DNA of 64,000 bases, from positions 434,001-498,000 of the forward strand of contig NZ_CALJHY010000007.1 in assembly GCF_937770335.1 (NCBI RefSeq), written 5' to 3'. Of this stretch, positions 8,511 to 18,533 are shown in pieces. Under the pieces are notes generated by a model. It saw only the letters and a list, made by a program, of their open reading frames with translations. It had not been told where the DNA came from and did not search any database. The position numbers and the translations under genes are program-made. Source of the DNA: an uncultured Glaciecola sp. GTDB lineage: Bacteria > Pseudomonadota > Gammaproteobacteria > Enterobacterales > Alteromonadaceae. Each line of letters begins with the position of its first letter. Position 1 is the first letter of the stretch.

Positions 8511-9581
8511 TTAATTACCTCGCCATTCATAATCAATAACAACGGCAGAATCTGGGCGCTGGTATTCTGGTTCCTTGAGGTATTGTTCAAGCTTCAAAAT
8601 TGTTTTTAAACGCTGTAAAGGTACATTGGATGCCAATGTAAAACTCGCCACATCTTTCGATTGCGCGCTTAAATCTGCGCTTTGGGTTACCGCTAATGAT
8701 GACAAAATTTCTAATACTTTTGTGTATTTTACGAGCGTGTCTACATTAGCAATATTCAAGGTAACCGAAAAGATTTGACCCGTTTCACTAGTTTCAACAG
8801 AATATAAAGTCGCTAGGTACGTAGCATACTCATTTACAAATTGGGCAATTAAGGTGGCGATGTCATCCCCCACTATTTCATTTGTTTCAATAGTTTGACC
8901 GTTAGTTACAAAATAGGAGAGTTGCAACTTGGCTTGTGCGCTGAAATCGTCGAAAACCATGCCAACTCTGGCACCGACAACATAATTCGTTCCATAACGA
9001 ATCGACTTATTATAGATAGATGACGAGAACAGCCCCCAAACATCAAGCACAGTGATATTCATTGAATCCGTTAAATCACCAATTGGCATGATTAACTCAA
9101 CCCCTCTGTCATAAGTCACTTGATCTATGATTTCTAGGTATTTACTGCTGCTTGACTGAGTGACAAGTGATTTCGTTTTACTAACATCATCTTCAATGGC
9201 TAACCAGAGTAAGCCAGATGGTCTTCGTTTCCCCCAAACATTAAGATTTTCTGCTCGTAATAACGCTACAATCTTTTGTTCATTGAATTCGGCTTGATAT
9301 AAAAGTTTATCACCGTTTTGAATAAACGTGCTTGCAACCAAATATTGTTCAAAATTTGTTGCTGAACGCTTTAATTGAAGATTTTCGAGCACAGCAACGT
9401 CACCACTTAGCTTGACGACAACTTGCTGAAATGCACGTTTACCCGCTTTCTTTTGCGTAAAATTTGACTGATCCGTTACAATGATTTGCCCTTTATTCAA
9501 GTGTTCAATGGGCGCACTGTGGGTGTGCATCGAAATAATCGAGCACAAAGTCAGCCCGAAGATGGAAAACAATTTTTTCAA
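8511..9581 (-). CDS. DUF2066 periplasmic protein
   Basis: Member of the DUF2066 family that commonly precedes hda or purM in gammaproteobacteria; function unknown. I choose a TTG start at 9581 because it is preceded by AAGGA ten bases upstream and gives a clean signal peptide (KKLFSIFGLTLCSIIS, ending near HSA), for 356 residues. The longer ATG start at 9641 would put 20 polar residues before the signal and has no visible ribosome site. It is divergent from purM and in a probable operon with hda. Confidence 0.75.
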   Translation of the reverse strand: MKKLFSIFGLTLCSIISMHTHSAPIEHLNKGQIIVTDQSNFTQKKAGKRAFQQVVVKLSGDVAVLENLQLKRSATNFEQYLVASTFIQNGDKLLYQAEFNEQKIVALLRAENLNVWGKRRPSGLLWLAIEDDVSKTKSLVTQSSSSKYLEIIDQVTYDRGVELIMPIGDLTDSMNITVLDVWGLFSSSIYNKSIRYGTNYVVGARVGMVFDDFSAQAKLQLSYFVTNGQTIETNEIVGDDIATLIAQFVNEYATYLATLYSVETSETGQIFSVTLNIANVDTLVKYTKVLEILSSLAVTQSADLSAQSKDVASFTLASNVPLQRLKTILKLEQYLKEPEYQRPDSAVVIDYEWRGN

Positions 9582-9728
9582 AACTAGTAAATCCTTATAG
9601 CGTTCTGACGCTATTGTCAGATATTTCACACTTTTTTGCATCCGATATTTATTCTTAGTCGTTTTTTGATACCCTTTCAGTCATTGAACTGTTAAAATTC
9701 TGTCTTCAACATTTTCAGAGGAAAGCGC

Positions 9729-10772
9729 GTGACTGAGCAAACTAAATCCCTAAGCTATAAAGATGCCGGTGTCGATATTGATGCAGGGAATCAATTGGTT
9801 GAAAGAATCAAATCTGTAAGCAAAAAAACACACCGTCCAGAAGTCAAAGGCGGTTTAGGTGGTTTTGGTGCTTTATGCTCAATCCCAACAAAATATAAGC
9901 ACCCTCTGTTAGTTTCAGGCACCGATGGTGTCGGCACGAAACTGCGCTTAGCAATGGATCAAAACAAACATGATGGTATCGGTATTGATCTCGTCGCGAT
10001 GTGCGTTAATGATTTGATTGTTCAAGGCGCTGAGCCTCTGTTTTTCTTAGATTATTATGCAACGGGTAAATTAGACATTGATACCGCCGCAACGGTCGTT
10101 ACTGGTATAGGCGAAGGTTGCCAATTAGCCGGCTGTGCTTTGATTGGTGGTGAAACCGCTGAAATGCCAGGAATGTATGACGGCGAAGATTACGACGTTG
10201 CGGGGTTTTGCGTAGGTGTGGTTGAAGCCGAAAAAGTTATCGATGGTTCCAAAGTTGCTCCCGGCAATAAATTAATCGCGTTAGCTTCATCAGGGCCGCA
10301 TTCCAATGGCTATTCATTAATTCGTAAAATTATTGAAGTCAGTGGAATCGATTTAAGTAGTGATTTAGATGGCAAAACGGTCAGCGAGCATTTGCTTGAG
10401 CCAACACGAATTTACGTGAAGTCTGTTTTGGCTATTTTAGAAACATATAATGTTAACGCAATATCGCACATAACAGGTGGTGGATTTTGGGAAAACATAC
10501 CCAGAGTACTCCCCTCGGATATGCAGGCAGTGGTTGATGGCAAGAGTTGGCAGTGGCCTAGCATCTTCACGCTTTTACAGCAAAAAGGAAACGTCACAAC
10601 TCACGAAATGTATCGCACATTTAACTGTGGTGTCGGCATGATACTAGCTGTTGAATCCGAAGATGCTAAAAGTATAACAAAAGCCTTCAACGATTTAGGC
10701 GAAAATGCTTGGGTTATTGGGGAAATTGAAGCACTTGGAGAAGCTCAAGAACAAGTGGTAATCAACTCATAA
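9729..10772 (+). CDS. purM: Phosphoribosylformylglycinamidine cyclo-ligase PurM
   Basis: 347-residue AIR synthetase, fifth step of purine synthesis, cytoplasmic. The N-terminus [18 protein letters not shown] and the ATP/substrate motifs GTDGVGTKL and [11 protein letters not shown] are those of PurM. The start is GTG at 9729 with GAGGAAAG before it. It overlaps purN by one base (TAATG), the same pair as in E. coli. No recognisable PurR box was found upstream. Confidence 0.97.
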   Translation: MTEQTKSLSYKDAGVDIDAGNQLVERIKSVSKKTHRPEVKGGLGGFGALCSIPTKYKHPLLVSGTDGVGTKLRLAMDQNKHDGIGIDLVAMCVNDLIVQGAEPLFFLDYYATGKLDIDTAATVVTGIGEGCQLAGCALIGGETAEMPGMYDGEDYDVAGFCVGVVEAEKVIDGSKVAPGNKLIALASSGPHSNGYSLIRKIIEVSGIDLSSDLDGKTVSEHLLEPTRIYVKSVLAILETYNVNAISHITGGGFWENIPRVLPSDMQAVVDGKSWQWPSIFTLLQQKGNVTTHEMYRTFNCGVGMILAVESEDAKSITKAFNDLGENAWVIGEIEALGEAQEQVVINS

Positions 10773-11422
10773 TGGCTAGCATTAAAAAGCGTATCGTTAT
10801 CGTCGCATCTGGCAGTGGTTCGAATGCGCAGGCGATCATCGATGCGTGTGCGAAGGAGACGGTTAATGGCTCAGTTGTAAAATTAATATCAAATGTACCA
10901 AACGCTGAAGCGCTAACTAGAGCGGCACAGTCAAATATACCATCCAATTGTATTGACCATAAAATTTTTTCCGATAGAGATTCTTTTGATGTAGCATTAG
11001 CAGAAGAAATTGACGCAGTACAACCGGATATTATCGTACTTGCAGGGTTTATGCGTATCCTTAGTGACGAATTTGTTGCAAAGTATTTGGGCAAGTTATT
11101 GAACATTCATCCATCTTTGTTGCCCAAGTACACTGGTATGAGAACGTACCAACGTGCACTAGACAACGAAGACCACGAGCATGGGACATCTGTGCACTTC
11201 GTAACTCCCGAACTGGATGGCGGGCCTGTTATTCTGCAAGCGAAGGTTCCTGTGTTCGAAGATGACACCGTTGATGAACTCGCTTCACGTGTGAAAGTGC
11301 AAGAACACAAAATTTACCCACTAGTGGTTAATTGGTTATGTAATGACAGAATCGCGCTAATCGATATGAAAGCGTTTTTTGATGGACAAGAACTACCGGA
11401 GTGCGGATATGCGAGTGACTAA
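10772..11422 (+). CDS. purN: Phosphoribosylglycinamide formyltransferase PurN
   Basis: 216-residue folate-dependent GAR transformylase, third step of purine synthesis. The glycine-rich VASGSGSNAQAI binds the substrate phosphate. The catalytic triad is Asn111 and His113 in NIHPSLLPKYTG plus Asp149 in LDGGPV. The start shares its first base with the purM stop. The end overlaps the DUF3108 gene by 14 bases, so the three form one transcript. Confidence 0.97.
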   Translation: MASIKKRIVIVASGSGSNAQAIIDACAKETVNGSVVKLISNVPNAEALTRAAQSNIPSNCIDHKIFSDRDSFDVALAEEIDAVQPDIIVLAGFMRILSDEFVAKYLGKLLNIHPSLLPKYTGMRTYQRALDNEDHEHGTSVHFVTPELDGGPVILQAKVPVFEDDTVDELASRVKVQEHKIYPLVVNWLCNDRIALIDMKAFFDGQELPECGYASD

Positions 11423-12122
11423 AATGTTGAAGGTAATTAGCGTTATTTTGTTTGCACTAGCTTGCAAGGTTAGTTTAGCAGAAGATGCGAGTGAATTGCC
11501 TTCTCCCTTTGTCGCTCAGTATGACGCTTTTCGTCATGACAGAAACATAGGCACGGCTGAACTTAGTTTAAAACCAATAAGCGCTGAACTATACGAACTC
11601 AAATACTCCTCTAAAGTATCCCGCTTCTTTCTTTCTGACAAGCGTTACGAAACTACTGTTTTTTCGTTTATCGATGGCAAAATTACACCAATCACCTACG
11701 ATTTTAAACGTAAAGGGACAGGTCCAAATAAGTCGTTAAACGCCAAGTTCGATGCTAAATCGCAAACGATTATTCTTAGCGAACATGAAAATCTCACGTG
11801 GGAAGGCGAATTTGACAACCAATTGTTTCGCATCGATATATCAAGGCAGTTAGCCCTTAATAGAACACAATTCGAATATAAATTTCTTAATTATCGCGGC
11901 CAAAAGCGCGACTATAAAATTGAAGTCGTTAAAAAAGAAATTTTAACACTTCCTTACGGCAACATAGAAGCAGTAAAAGTAAGAGTTAATCGCGATAGTA
12001 GCAAAAGACAAACCTATGCTTGGTTTGCACCTTCCCTTGATTATGTCCTAGTCCGCCTTCAGCAATTTAAAGATGATGAAGAGCAAGGTGATATTCGTTT
12101 AAATACATACCAAAAATTTTAG
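11409..12122 (+). CDS. DUF3108 exported protein
   Basis: 237-residue periplasmic protein of the DUF3108 family, with signal peptide MLKVISVILFALACKVSLAE inside its first 27 residues. The family usually follows purN in Shewanella- and Alteromonas-like genomes; its function is not known. I choose ATG 11409 because GGAG lies about eight bases before it; ATG 11424 is the alternative and would still retain the signal peptide. No clear terminator follows. Confidence 0.78.
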   Translation: MRVTKMLKVISVILFALACKVSLAEDASELPSPFVAQYDAFRHDRNIGTAELSLKPISAELYELKYSSKVSRFFLSDKRYETTVFSFIDGKITPITYDFKRKGTGPNKSLNAKFDAKSQTIILSEHENLTWEGEFDNQLFRIDISRQLALNRTQFEYKFLNYRGQKRDYKIEVVKKEILTLPYGNIEAVKVRVNRDSSKRQTYAWFAPSLDYVLVRLQQFKDDEEQGDIRLNTYQKF

Positions 12123-12183
12123 TTCCTTTTTGCTGTATACTACGTAGAAGTGATTGAGGATAGTAGCCCTCTTTTACACTAAA

Positions 12184-12210
12184 TTACTTGATCTTTAACT
12201 AATCAAGTAA
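12184..12210. promoter_or_regulatory. 9-bp inverted repeat in the fadE leader
   Basis: Perfect arms TTACTTGAT / ATCAAGTAA separated by nine bases, 12 bp before the FadR-type operator. There is no T-run, so it is more likely a protein site or mRNA hairpin than a terminator. Confidence 0.4.
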
Positions 12211-12222
12211 TAACGTTAGCAG

Positions 12223-12237
12223 TCTGGTCAGACCTGC
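12223..12237. promoter_or_regulatory. FadR-type operator before fadE
   Basis: TCTGGTCAGACCTG contains the FadR core GGTC-A-GACC, close to the E. coli fad operators. It touches the fadE Shine-Dalgarno AGGAG, so a bound repressor would block promoter clearance. Acyl-CoA would relieve repression. Confidence 0.72.
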
Positions 12238-12247
12238 AGGAGCATAC

Positions 12248-14728
12248 ATGAACGAATTATTGTGGTTATTTATAGTATTAAGCATTTATGGCGTTACAGC
12301 CTATAAACAAACATCTGCACAAACAACCCTCATTGCAATTAGCGTTGCGATGGTAATCGGTACCGTAGCCGGCACTATTGGAGTTATTGGCTGGGTTGCG
12401 TTTGCGATAGTCGTTATTCCCCTCGCCTATGCGCCGTTTCGCAAAGGTTACATTACAACAAAATTACTAGCCTTTTATAAAAGTGTCATGCCTGAAATGT
12501 CGACAACGGAACAAGAAGCAATTGATGCTGGTACTGTTTGGTGGGACGGCGATATTTTTAGTGGTAAACCAGATTGGCAGAAATTTCACGCCATCTCCCA
12601 GCCGAGACTTACTGCCCAAGAGCAAGCATTTATAAACGGTCCATGTGAAGTGGTAAGTCGGATGGCTGATGAATGGCAGATCAATCATGTCGACGCAGAT
12701 ATGTCAGATGAAATTTGGCAATACCTGAAAGATAATAAATTTTTCGCCATGATCATTAAAAAAGAATACGGTGGCTTAGCCTTTTCTGCTTACGCGCAGT
12801 CAAGAGTTTTGCAAAAGCTTGCCGGCGTTAGTGCTGTATTATCCAGTACCGTTGGTGTACCAAACTCGCTTGGCCCCGGTGAATTACTGCAACATTACGG
12901 CACCAAAGAGCAACAAGATTATTATTTGCCTCGCTTAGCTGTAGGTGATGAAATCCCGTGTTTTGCTCTCACCGGCCCAGAAGCTGGCTCCGATGCCGGT
13001 TCGATACCAGATTACGGCATCGTTTGCAAAGATGAGTTTGAAGGTAAAGAAGTGTTAGGAATGCGCCTGACTTTCTCAAAACGTTATATAACACTGGCCC
13101 CCGTCGCTACGGTTATAGGTCTAGCGTTTAAACTGCAAGACCCAGATGGATTACTTGGAGATATTAAAGACTTAGGTATCACCTGTGCTTTAATTCCCAG
13201 AGATACAGAAGGCTTGGATTGCGGTCGTCGTCATTTTCCATTAAATGTACCGTTTCATAATGGCCCTGTTCGCGGAGAAAATATTTTTGTCCCACTGAGT
13301 TACATCATTGGTGGACAAAGCATGGCCGGGAAAGGTTGGCGTATGTTGATGGAATGTTTGTCAGTTGGACGTTGCATTACGTTACCATCATCGGCTGCTG
13401 GCGGCGCAAAATCACTTGCTTTAGCTACCGGCGCTTATTCTCGAATTCGTCGCCAATTTCGCATGCCTATAGGGCAAATGGAAGGTGTTGAAGAAATGTT
13501 AGGCCGCATTGGTGGAAATGCGTACCTCATGGACGCTGTTACTTCCTTATCAACCGCTGGTGTAGATTTAGGTCATAAGCCATCCGTTATTTCTGCTATT
13601 TGTAAGTACCACTTGACTGAAAGAATGCGTCAAGTCGTGAATGACTCTATGGACGTCCATGGAGGCAAAGGTATCTGCTTAGGTCCGAACAACTATTTAG
13701 GTAGAGCATATCAAGGTGTGCCAATATCTATAACGGTTGAAGGTGCAAATATCCTCACTAGAAACATGATGATTTTTGGTCAAGGCGCAATGCGCTGCCA
13801 CCCTTATGTATTAAAAGAAATTTATGCGTCGCAAATGGAAGACCCTAAAGAACAGCTGGAAGCGTTTGATGACGCTGTGTTCGGTCATATTCGTTTTGCT
13901 GTTAGCAACACATTCCGTTCAATTTGGTTTAGTCTAACTGGTGGACGGTTGAGCTCAGCACCATTTAGAGACGAAACCGCAAAATACTACAAAAGTATGC
14001 AAGGCTATAGTGCGAACTTGGCCTTACTGACTGATGTTTCAATGGGCGTTTTAGGCGGTTCACTGAAAAGAAGAGAACGTTTATCGGCTCGTCTAGGTGA
14101 TATTTTAAGCTACTTATATCTTGGTTCAGCTGTAATGAAGCGTTTCGACGAACAAGGTCGTAATCATGACGATCTTCCTTTCGTGCACTGGGCAATGCAA
14201 GATTGTTTATCTAAGTTAGAAGAAGCCCTTGATAACTTCTTGAAAAATTTCCCTAACCCAGTTGTTGGCGCATCAATGCGCTTATTGGTTCTGCCATTTG
14301 GAAAGCGTTATAGCCCTCCTTCAGATGTCCTTGAGCACAAAATTGCACATATTCTGCAGCATCCAAATGCAACCAGAGACAGACTAGGCCATGGCCAATA
14401 TCTAACTCAGGAAGAAGGTAATTTACTTGGTGATTTAGAAAAGACGCTAATTAATATCGTTAAATGTGAGCCCATTTTCGACAAAATATGTAAGAAATTA
14501 GGCGAAAAATTACCGATGACCAATCTTGATAGCCTTGCCGAGCGAGCGTTGAAGGAAGGCATTATTAACGACAAAGAAGCTGATTTAATGAAAGAAGCGG
14601 AAGCTGGCAGACTGAGGGCAATTAATGTCGATGATTTCGACAACCAAGAATTGTTGATGTCGACAAGCAAGAAAGTGCATAAGCCTGCATCTAAACGTAA
14701 GACAACTAAGCCAACCGAAACGGTCTAA
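12248..14728 (+). CDS. fadE: Acyl-CoA dehydrogenase FadE
   Basis: 826-residue long-form acyl-CoA dehydrogenase of the FadE type (E. coli 814), catalysing the first, FAD-dependent step of fatty acid beta-oxidation. It has an N-terminal pair of membrane segments (about 3-18 and 25-62), then the dehydrogenase core with [14 protein letters not shown], the substrate/FAD region and [10 protein letters not shown], and a FadE-specific C-terminal extension. It is alone in its unit: a FadR-like operator lies directly upstream and a strong terminator follows. The residues after about 800 are lysine/threonine rich and probably disordered. Confidence 0.95.
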   Translation: MNELLWLFIVLSIYGVTAYKQTSAQTTLIAISVAMVIGTVAGTIGVIGWVAFAIVVIPLAYAPFRKGYITTKLLAFYKSVMPEMSTTEQEAIDAGTVWWDGDIFSGKPDWQKFHAISQPRLTAQEQAFINGPCEVVSRMADEWQINHVDADMSDEIWQYLKDNKFFAMIIKKEYGGLAFSAYAQSRVLQKLAGVSAVLSSTVGVPNSLGPGELLQHYGTKEQQDYYLPRLAVGDEIPCFALTGPEAGSDAGSIPDYGIVCKDEFEGKEVLGMRLTFSKRYITLAPVATVIGLAFKLQDPDGLLGDIKDLGITCALIPRDTEGLDCGRRHFPLNVPFHNGPVRGENIFVPLSYIIGGQSMAGKGWRMLMECLSVGRCITLPSSAAGGAKSLALATGAYSRIRRQFRMPIGQMEGVEEMLGRIGGNAYLMDAVTSLSTAGVDLGHKPSVISAICKYHLTERMRQVVNDSMDVHGGKGICLGPNNYLGRAYQGVPISITVEGANILTRNMMIFGQGAMRCHPYVLKEIYASQMEDPKEQLEAFDDAVFGHIRFAVSNTFRSIWFSLTGGRLSSAPFRDETAKYYKSMQGYSANLALLTDVSMGVLGGSLKRRERLSARLGDILSYLYLGSAVMKRFDEQGRNHDDLPFVHWAMQDCLSKLEEALDNFLKNFPNPVVGASMRLLVLPFGKRYSPPSDVLEHKIAHILQHPNATRDRLGHGQYLTQEEGNLLGDLEKTLINIVKCEPIFDKICKKLGEKLPMTNLDSLAERALKEGIINDKEADLMKEAEAGRLRAINVDDFDNQELLMSTSKKVHKPASKRKTTKPTETV

Positions 14729-14746
14729 TTCGCTGGTTAGTGATAG

Positions 14747-14779
14747 AAAGGACTTCAGCGTATCTGAGGTCCTTTTTTT
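14747..14779. terminator. Terminator between fadE and add
   Basis: Hairpin AAAGGACTTCAG / CTGAGGTCCTTT with one G-U pair and a five-base loop, followed by a T-run and preceded by A residues. It serves fadE on the plus strand and may also end add. Confidence 0.88.
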
Positions 14780-15740
14780 ATACTTTAAAAAACTGTTGAT
14801 TGTGACCATTTAATTGAATTTGCTTAATCTGTTTTAGAGTCAAGCTAAGGGTATTACTAGCAATACAATATTCGTGTTTAATGTCGATATCCGATATGCC
14901 AGGGTCATCAGTATTTAAACTGACTGATAATCCGCATTCCAAAAAATATTTTATCGGGTGGTTTTTGATGTCAACCCACGCACCAGTTTGATAGTTAGAT
15001 GTTAAGCAACTCTCAATACCAATGTCGTGTTTAAGCATAAAGTCGATTAATTTTCGATCTTGCGCCACTGTAACACCATGTCCTATTCTTTGTGCACCTA
15101 GTAAATTAATGGCATCCCATACACTTTGAGGTCCTGCAGCTTCACCCGCATGCACAGTAACTTGTAAGCCTGCATTTCTAGCTAGTTTAAAGTGATCGAC
15201 AAACATATTGGCTGGGAAGTTAACCTCGTCTCCCGCTAAATCAAGTCCGATAATATGATCTGAATATGCCAAAATAGCAGCGAGCTCAAGGTGGCAAGCT
15301 TCGATGCCAAAAGTTCGGCTAAGGATACCAATTAACTGATATTGTGTCTTATGAGCCGCATTACCAGCTTTAACACCCTCAACAACTGCGTCGACAACCG
15401 CATGTAGCGGCAGATTGAATGCTTTAGCCATAAAGAAAGGTGAAAACCGCAATTCAGCATAATCGATACCTTCCATTTTTGCCATAACCACATTTTCATA
15501 CGCTACTTTATAACAAGCTTCGGGCGTCGCTAAAACAGATACGCCATAATCTAGCTTTTGTAAAAAAGAGAGCAAGTCGCTAGTTTTATCCTGAATAACC
15601 ACATGTTTAGCTAATTCAGATTCGGAGGTAACGGGTAATTCAATAGAATGCTCATGAGCGAGTTGCCAAATGAGCTTAGGGGGTATATTGCCATCTACAT
15701 GACGATGCAAATCGACCAAGGGTAAGTTTTTATCGTACAT
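14778..15740 (-). CDS. add: Adenosine deaminase
   Basis: 320-residue zinc amidohydrolase converting adenosine to inosine in purine salvage. Metal ligands HRH at 12-14 (LHRHVDG), the VHAGE motif with the catalytic glutamate, IGHGV, and the final metal/base motif NTDDPGIS are all present. The related adenine deaminases share these motifs, but length and the SLTLKQIKQI end fit adenosine deaminase. It is alone, on the opposite strand from fadE. Confidence 0.9.
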   Translation of the reverse strand: MYDKNLPLVDLHRHVDGNIPPKLIWQLAHEHSIELPVTSESELAKHVVIQDKTSDLLSFLQKLDYGVSVLATPEACYKVAYENVVMAKMEGIDYAELRFSPFFMAKAFNLPLHAVVDAVVEGVKAGNAAHKTQYQLIGILSRTFGIEACHLELAAILAYSDHIIGLDLAGDEVNFPANMFVDHFKLARNAGLQVTVHAGEAAGPQSVWDAINLLGAQRIGHGVTVAQDRKLIDFMLKHDIGIESCLTSNYQTGAWVDIKNHPIKYFLECGLSVSLNTDDPGISDIDIKHEYCIASNTLSLTLKQIKQIQLNGHNQQFFKV

Positions 15741-15792
15741 TTATTACCCTTAAATAATCTGTTATTAAAAAATATTTATATTGTGAACCAGA

Positions 15793-16449
15793 TTAATCAA
15801 ATTTGAGTTTCTCTACAGCCAGAACTATCTGTGTTCTTGTTTTGACTTCTAGCTTCTTAAAAATAACGCCTATGTGCGCCTTGACTGTTGCTTCGGTGAC
15901 GTAAAGTTTGCTAGCTATTTGTTTGTTCATTAAGCCATCTTTTACCAATTTGACAACTTGAAATTGTTTTGGCGTCAGTTCTTTTAATTTCACAGAAATG
16001 TCTTTGGAGGCATCATCAACTTCCAATATTGCATTAGCCATTCCATCTGGCAACCATTTTTCGCCTCTTAAAATAGCCAGTAAAGCATCTTTGATCATCG
16101 GCGTTGCTGTCGTTTTTGGAATAAAACCATCCGCACCAAACGCCATGACCTGTGAAACTGTTTGCACCGAGTCACTCGCAGAAAGCACCACAACAGGAAT
16201 GTTTGGAAAGACTTCTTTTATACGGAGCAAACCATAGAAATTATCACACCCCGGCATATTCAGGTCTAAAATGATAATGGATATTTTGCGGTTTTTACGT
16301 AAAACATCGATAGTCGTGTCCAGAGACTCTGACTCTAAAAAGGTCACATCCGTAAAACAACTTGATAACGCGCCTCTCAAAGCCTCCCGAAACAGGGGGT
16401 GGTCATCAGCAATCAAAAACTTGTACATCTGCAGACTCAACTTATTCAT
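15793..16449 (-). CDS. LuxR/NarL-type response regulator without nearby kinase
   Basis: 218 residues: receiver domain (about 9-125) with acidic pocket ADDHPLF and phospho-acceptor Asp62 in ILDLNMPG, then a LuxR-type helix-turn-helix (about 150-215) with ELTPKQFQVVKLVKDGLMNK. A shorter start at 16428 (MYKFLIADDH) is equally likely. No histidine kinase is in the window. Similar regulators in marine gammaproteobacteria control acetate/acyl-CoA metabolism, but no target is apparent here. A 16-bp perfect palindrome lies just upstream. Confidence 0.85.
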   Translation of the reverse strand: MNKLSLQMYKFLIADDHPLFREALRGALSSCFTDVTFLESESLDTTIDVLRKNRKISIIILDLNMPGCDNFYGLLRIKEVFPNIPVVVLSASDSVQTVSQVMAFGADGFIPKTTATPMIKDALLAILRGEKWLPDGMANAILEVDDASKDISVKLKELTPKQFQVVKLVKDGLMNKQIASKLYVTEATVKAHIGVIFKKLEVKTRTQIVLAVEKLKFD

Positions 16450-16466
16450 TTACTTAATTAATTAGT

Positions 16467-16482
16467 GCTATTAATTAATAGC
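16467..16482. promoter_or_regulatory. 16-bp perfect palindrome upstream of the response regulator
   Basis: GCTATTAATTAATAGC, 18 bp before the response-regulator start in the divergent region with cmoA. It is a candidate autoregulatory site for the NarL-type protein or another dimeric regulator. Confidence 0.35.
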
Positions 16483-16610
16483 TCTCTTTTATATACTTCG
16501 GCATTAACAACATATACCTTAGCCTAATATAACACTTCTTGTCTATCTAATGGTTTATCTAATGGTATTCATTTTTAAATAGTTATTTCACATAAAAGTT
16601 TTAAATATAA

Positions 16611-17360
16611 ATGTCAGAGTACGAAAAAAAAATACCGTCCGATACTATCTATCAGAAACAGCAAAATAAAGTGGATGATTTTAGCTTCAACAGACAAGTA
16701 GTCGATGTTTTTCCAGACATGATTGAAAGGTCAATACCCGGCTATGCCAACATTATAGACGGGGTGGGCAGACTAGCGGCTAAATTTACTGTTGCTAAGT
16801 TCAATGTTTACGATTTAGGCTGCTCGCTTGGCGCTGTTAGCTTATCAATTGCCAAGCATAATCAACAACATGAGATACAAATCATTGGCATTGATAATAG
16901 TCCTGCAATGGTTGAACGTTGCCAACGTCATGTTGATTCATACACTTATACTACCCCTATCAATATTAAAGAAGCCGATATAGTCGACTTCGAGATAAAC
17001 AATGCATCAGTCATTGTGATGAACTTTACATTGCAATTTATTGAGCCTGGGCTCAGAAATAAGTTAATGTCAAAGTTATTTGATGCACTTATTCCCGGTG
17101 GCATTCTCATTTTATCCGAAAAAATAAAACTAGGTAATGAAGTAATGGATTCTGCCATAATCGAGTTGCATCATGATTTTAAGCGTGAAAATGGGTACAG
17201 TAATTTAGAGATAAGTCAGAAACGCACCGCACTTGAGAATGTAATGATTCTTGACGAGTATTCGCTGCACGAAAAAAGGCTATTAAAAACGGGCTTTGAT
17301 GCGGTTAGTATTTGGTATCAACAGTTTAACTTCGTTTCATTTTTTGCGATTAAAGGATAG
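16611..17360 (+). CDS. cmoA: Carboxy-S-adenosyl-L-methionine synthase CmoA
   Basis: 249-residue Rossmann-fold enzyme that makes carboxy-SAM from SAM and prephenate for the cmo5U34 modification of tRNA wobble positions. Characteristic stretches are DVFPDMIERSIPGYANII, the SAM loop VYDLGCSLGAVSLS, IGIDNSPAMVERC and the MNFTLQFIEPGLR block. All align with E. coli CmoA. cmoB follows after four bases, giving the conserved cmoAB pair. The first 25 residues are polar and poorly conserved. Confidence 0.95.
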   Translation: MSEYEKKIPSDTIYQKQQNKVDDFSFNRQVVDVFPDMIERSIPGYANIIDGVGRLAAKFTVAKFNVYDLGCSLGAVSLSIAKHNQQHEIQIIGIDNSPAMVERCQRHVDSYTYTTPINIKEADIVDFEINNASVIVMNFTLQFIEPGLRNKLMSKLFDALIPGGILILSEKIKLGNEVMDSAIIELHHDFKRENGYSNLEISQKRTALENVMILDEYSLHEKRLLKTGFDAVSIWYQQFNFVSFFAIKG

Positions 17361-17364
17361 TAAT

Positions 17365-18333
17365 ATGAATTGGAAATCTGCTTTGTATTCGGATTTAGTC
17401 GGTACCAATTTAGAAAGCTGGATTGCGACTCTGATTCCTCAAATCGAAAACTGGGAAACACATGCAAATCATGGCGATACTAAAAAATGGCAAAAGCAAT
17501 TACAACAACTTCCTGTAATTACGCCCAACGACATTGATTTAAAAACGCAAGTTTCTTTCACCCAAGACGGCAGTCTTGGTAACGCGCAACTAGCGCACAT
17601 CGAATCCGTGTTAAAGCAATTTATGCCGTGGCGAAAAGGTCCATTTCACCTCTTCGGTATCGACATTGATACTGAGTGGCAATCGGATTGGAAATGGGAC
17701 CGAGTTTTACCTCATATTGCACCATTAGCGAACAAAAAAGTGCTCGATGTAGGGTGTGGTAGCGGATATCACTTATTCAGAATGCTAGGTGAAGATGCTA
17801 AGTTAGTTATCGGTATTGACCCGACAGCGCTTTTTTTCTATCAGTTTCAGATTTTCAAAAAGTACTTACCAGAGCATAGCATTCATTATATACCGCTAGG
17901 CATCGAAGACATGCCCGAGTTAAATGTTTTTGACACCGTGTTCTCTATGGGTGTGTTATATCACCGTCGTGATCCTATTGAATTTTTATATCAGTTGAAG
18001 AATCAACTAGCTAGTGGTGGTCAATTGGTTCTTGAAACGATCGTTATCGACGGCGATGAGACGTCGGTTCTAATGCCGGGCGAACGTTACGCGCAAATGC
18101 GCAACGTCTGGTTTTTGCCAAGCTGTGAGGCATTGATGCAATGGCTTTCACGTGTCGGCTTTGTCAATATTCAAAAGGTCGATGAAAACATAACATCCAT
18201 CGAAGAACAAAGAGCAACCCAATGGATGACAAATCATTCATTAGTCGATTTTTTAGACCCCAATGATCCCACCCTTACAGTTGAAGGTTACCCTGCCCCA
18301 AAACGAGCCGTTTTTGTTGCTACAAAAAAATAG
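17365..18333 (+). CDS. cmoB: tRNA U34 carboxymethyltransferase CmoB
   Basis: 322-residue enzyme that transfers the carboxymethyl group from carboxy-SAM to 5-hydroxyuridine in tRNA. ATG 17365 is chosen because AAAGGATAG precedes it and the product then starts MNWKSAL; a longer frame would overlap cmoA by 65 bases. The SAM motif KVLDVGCGSGYHLFRMLG, IGIDPTALFFYQF and SMGVLYHRRDP are family signatures. End of the cmoAB operon. Confidence 0.95.
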   Translation: MNWKSALYSDLVGTNLESWIATLIPQIENWETHANHGDTKKWQKQLQQLPVITPNDIDLKTQVSFTQDGSLGNAQLAHIESVLKQFMPWRKGPFHLFGIDIDTEWQSDWKWDRVLPHIAPLANKKVLDVGCGSGYHLFRMLGEDAKLVIGIDPTALFFYQFQIFKKYLPEHSIHYIPLGIEDMPELNVFDTVFSMGVLYHRRDPIEFLYQLKNQLASGGQLVLETIVIDGDETSVLMPGERYAQMRNVWFLPSCEALMQWLSRVGFVNIQKVDENITSIEEQRATQWMTNHSLVDFLDPNDPTLTVEGYPAPKRAVFVATKK

Positions 18334-18435
18334 CGATTAGTAAGCTAGAAAGTACCTTTATTGAATTGCAGCGCTCCTTTGTTGGCATAGTCTTTGAATA
18401 GTATTTGAGTACATTAACACTCATTTTCGTCATGT

Positions 18436-18457
18436 ATATGGCCATCATATGGCTATC
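18436..18457. repeat. Two tandem 11-bp direct repeats upstream of the glucosylglycerate operon
   Basis: Adjacent copies of ATATGGCYATC, one helical turn apart, lying 77-98 bp before glyK in a 200-bp gap. The phasing suits a transcription factor that binds one face of the DNA. I could not assign a convincing -35/-10 pair here. Confidence 0.45.
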
Positions 18458-18533
18458 ACGATAATATTTGACTGGAATACTGATTGTTTAGTTTCACTGC
18501 GATGCGATGTACTCATTGCTATAAAGGGCTTTA

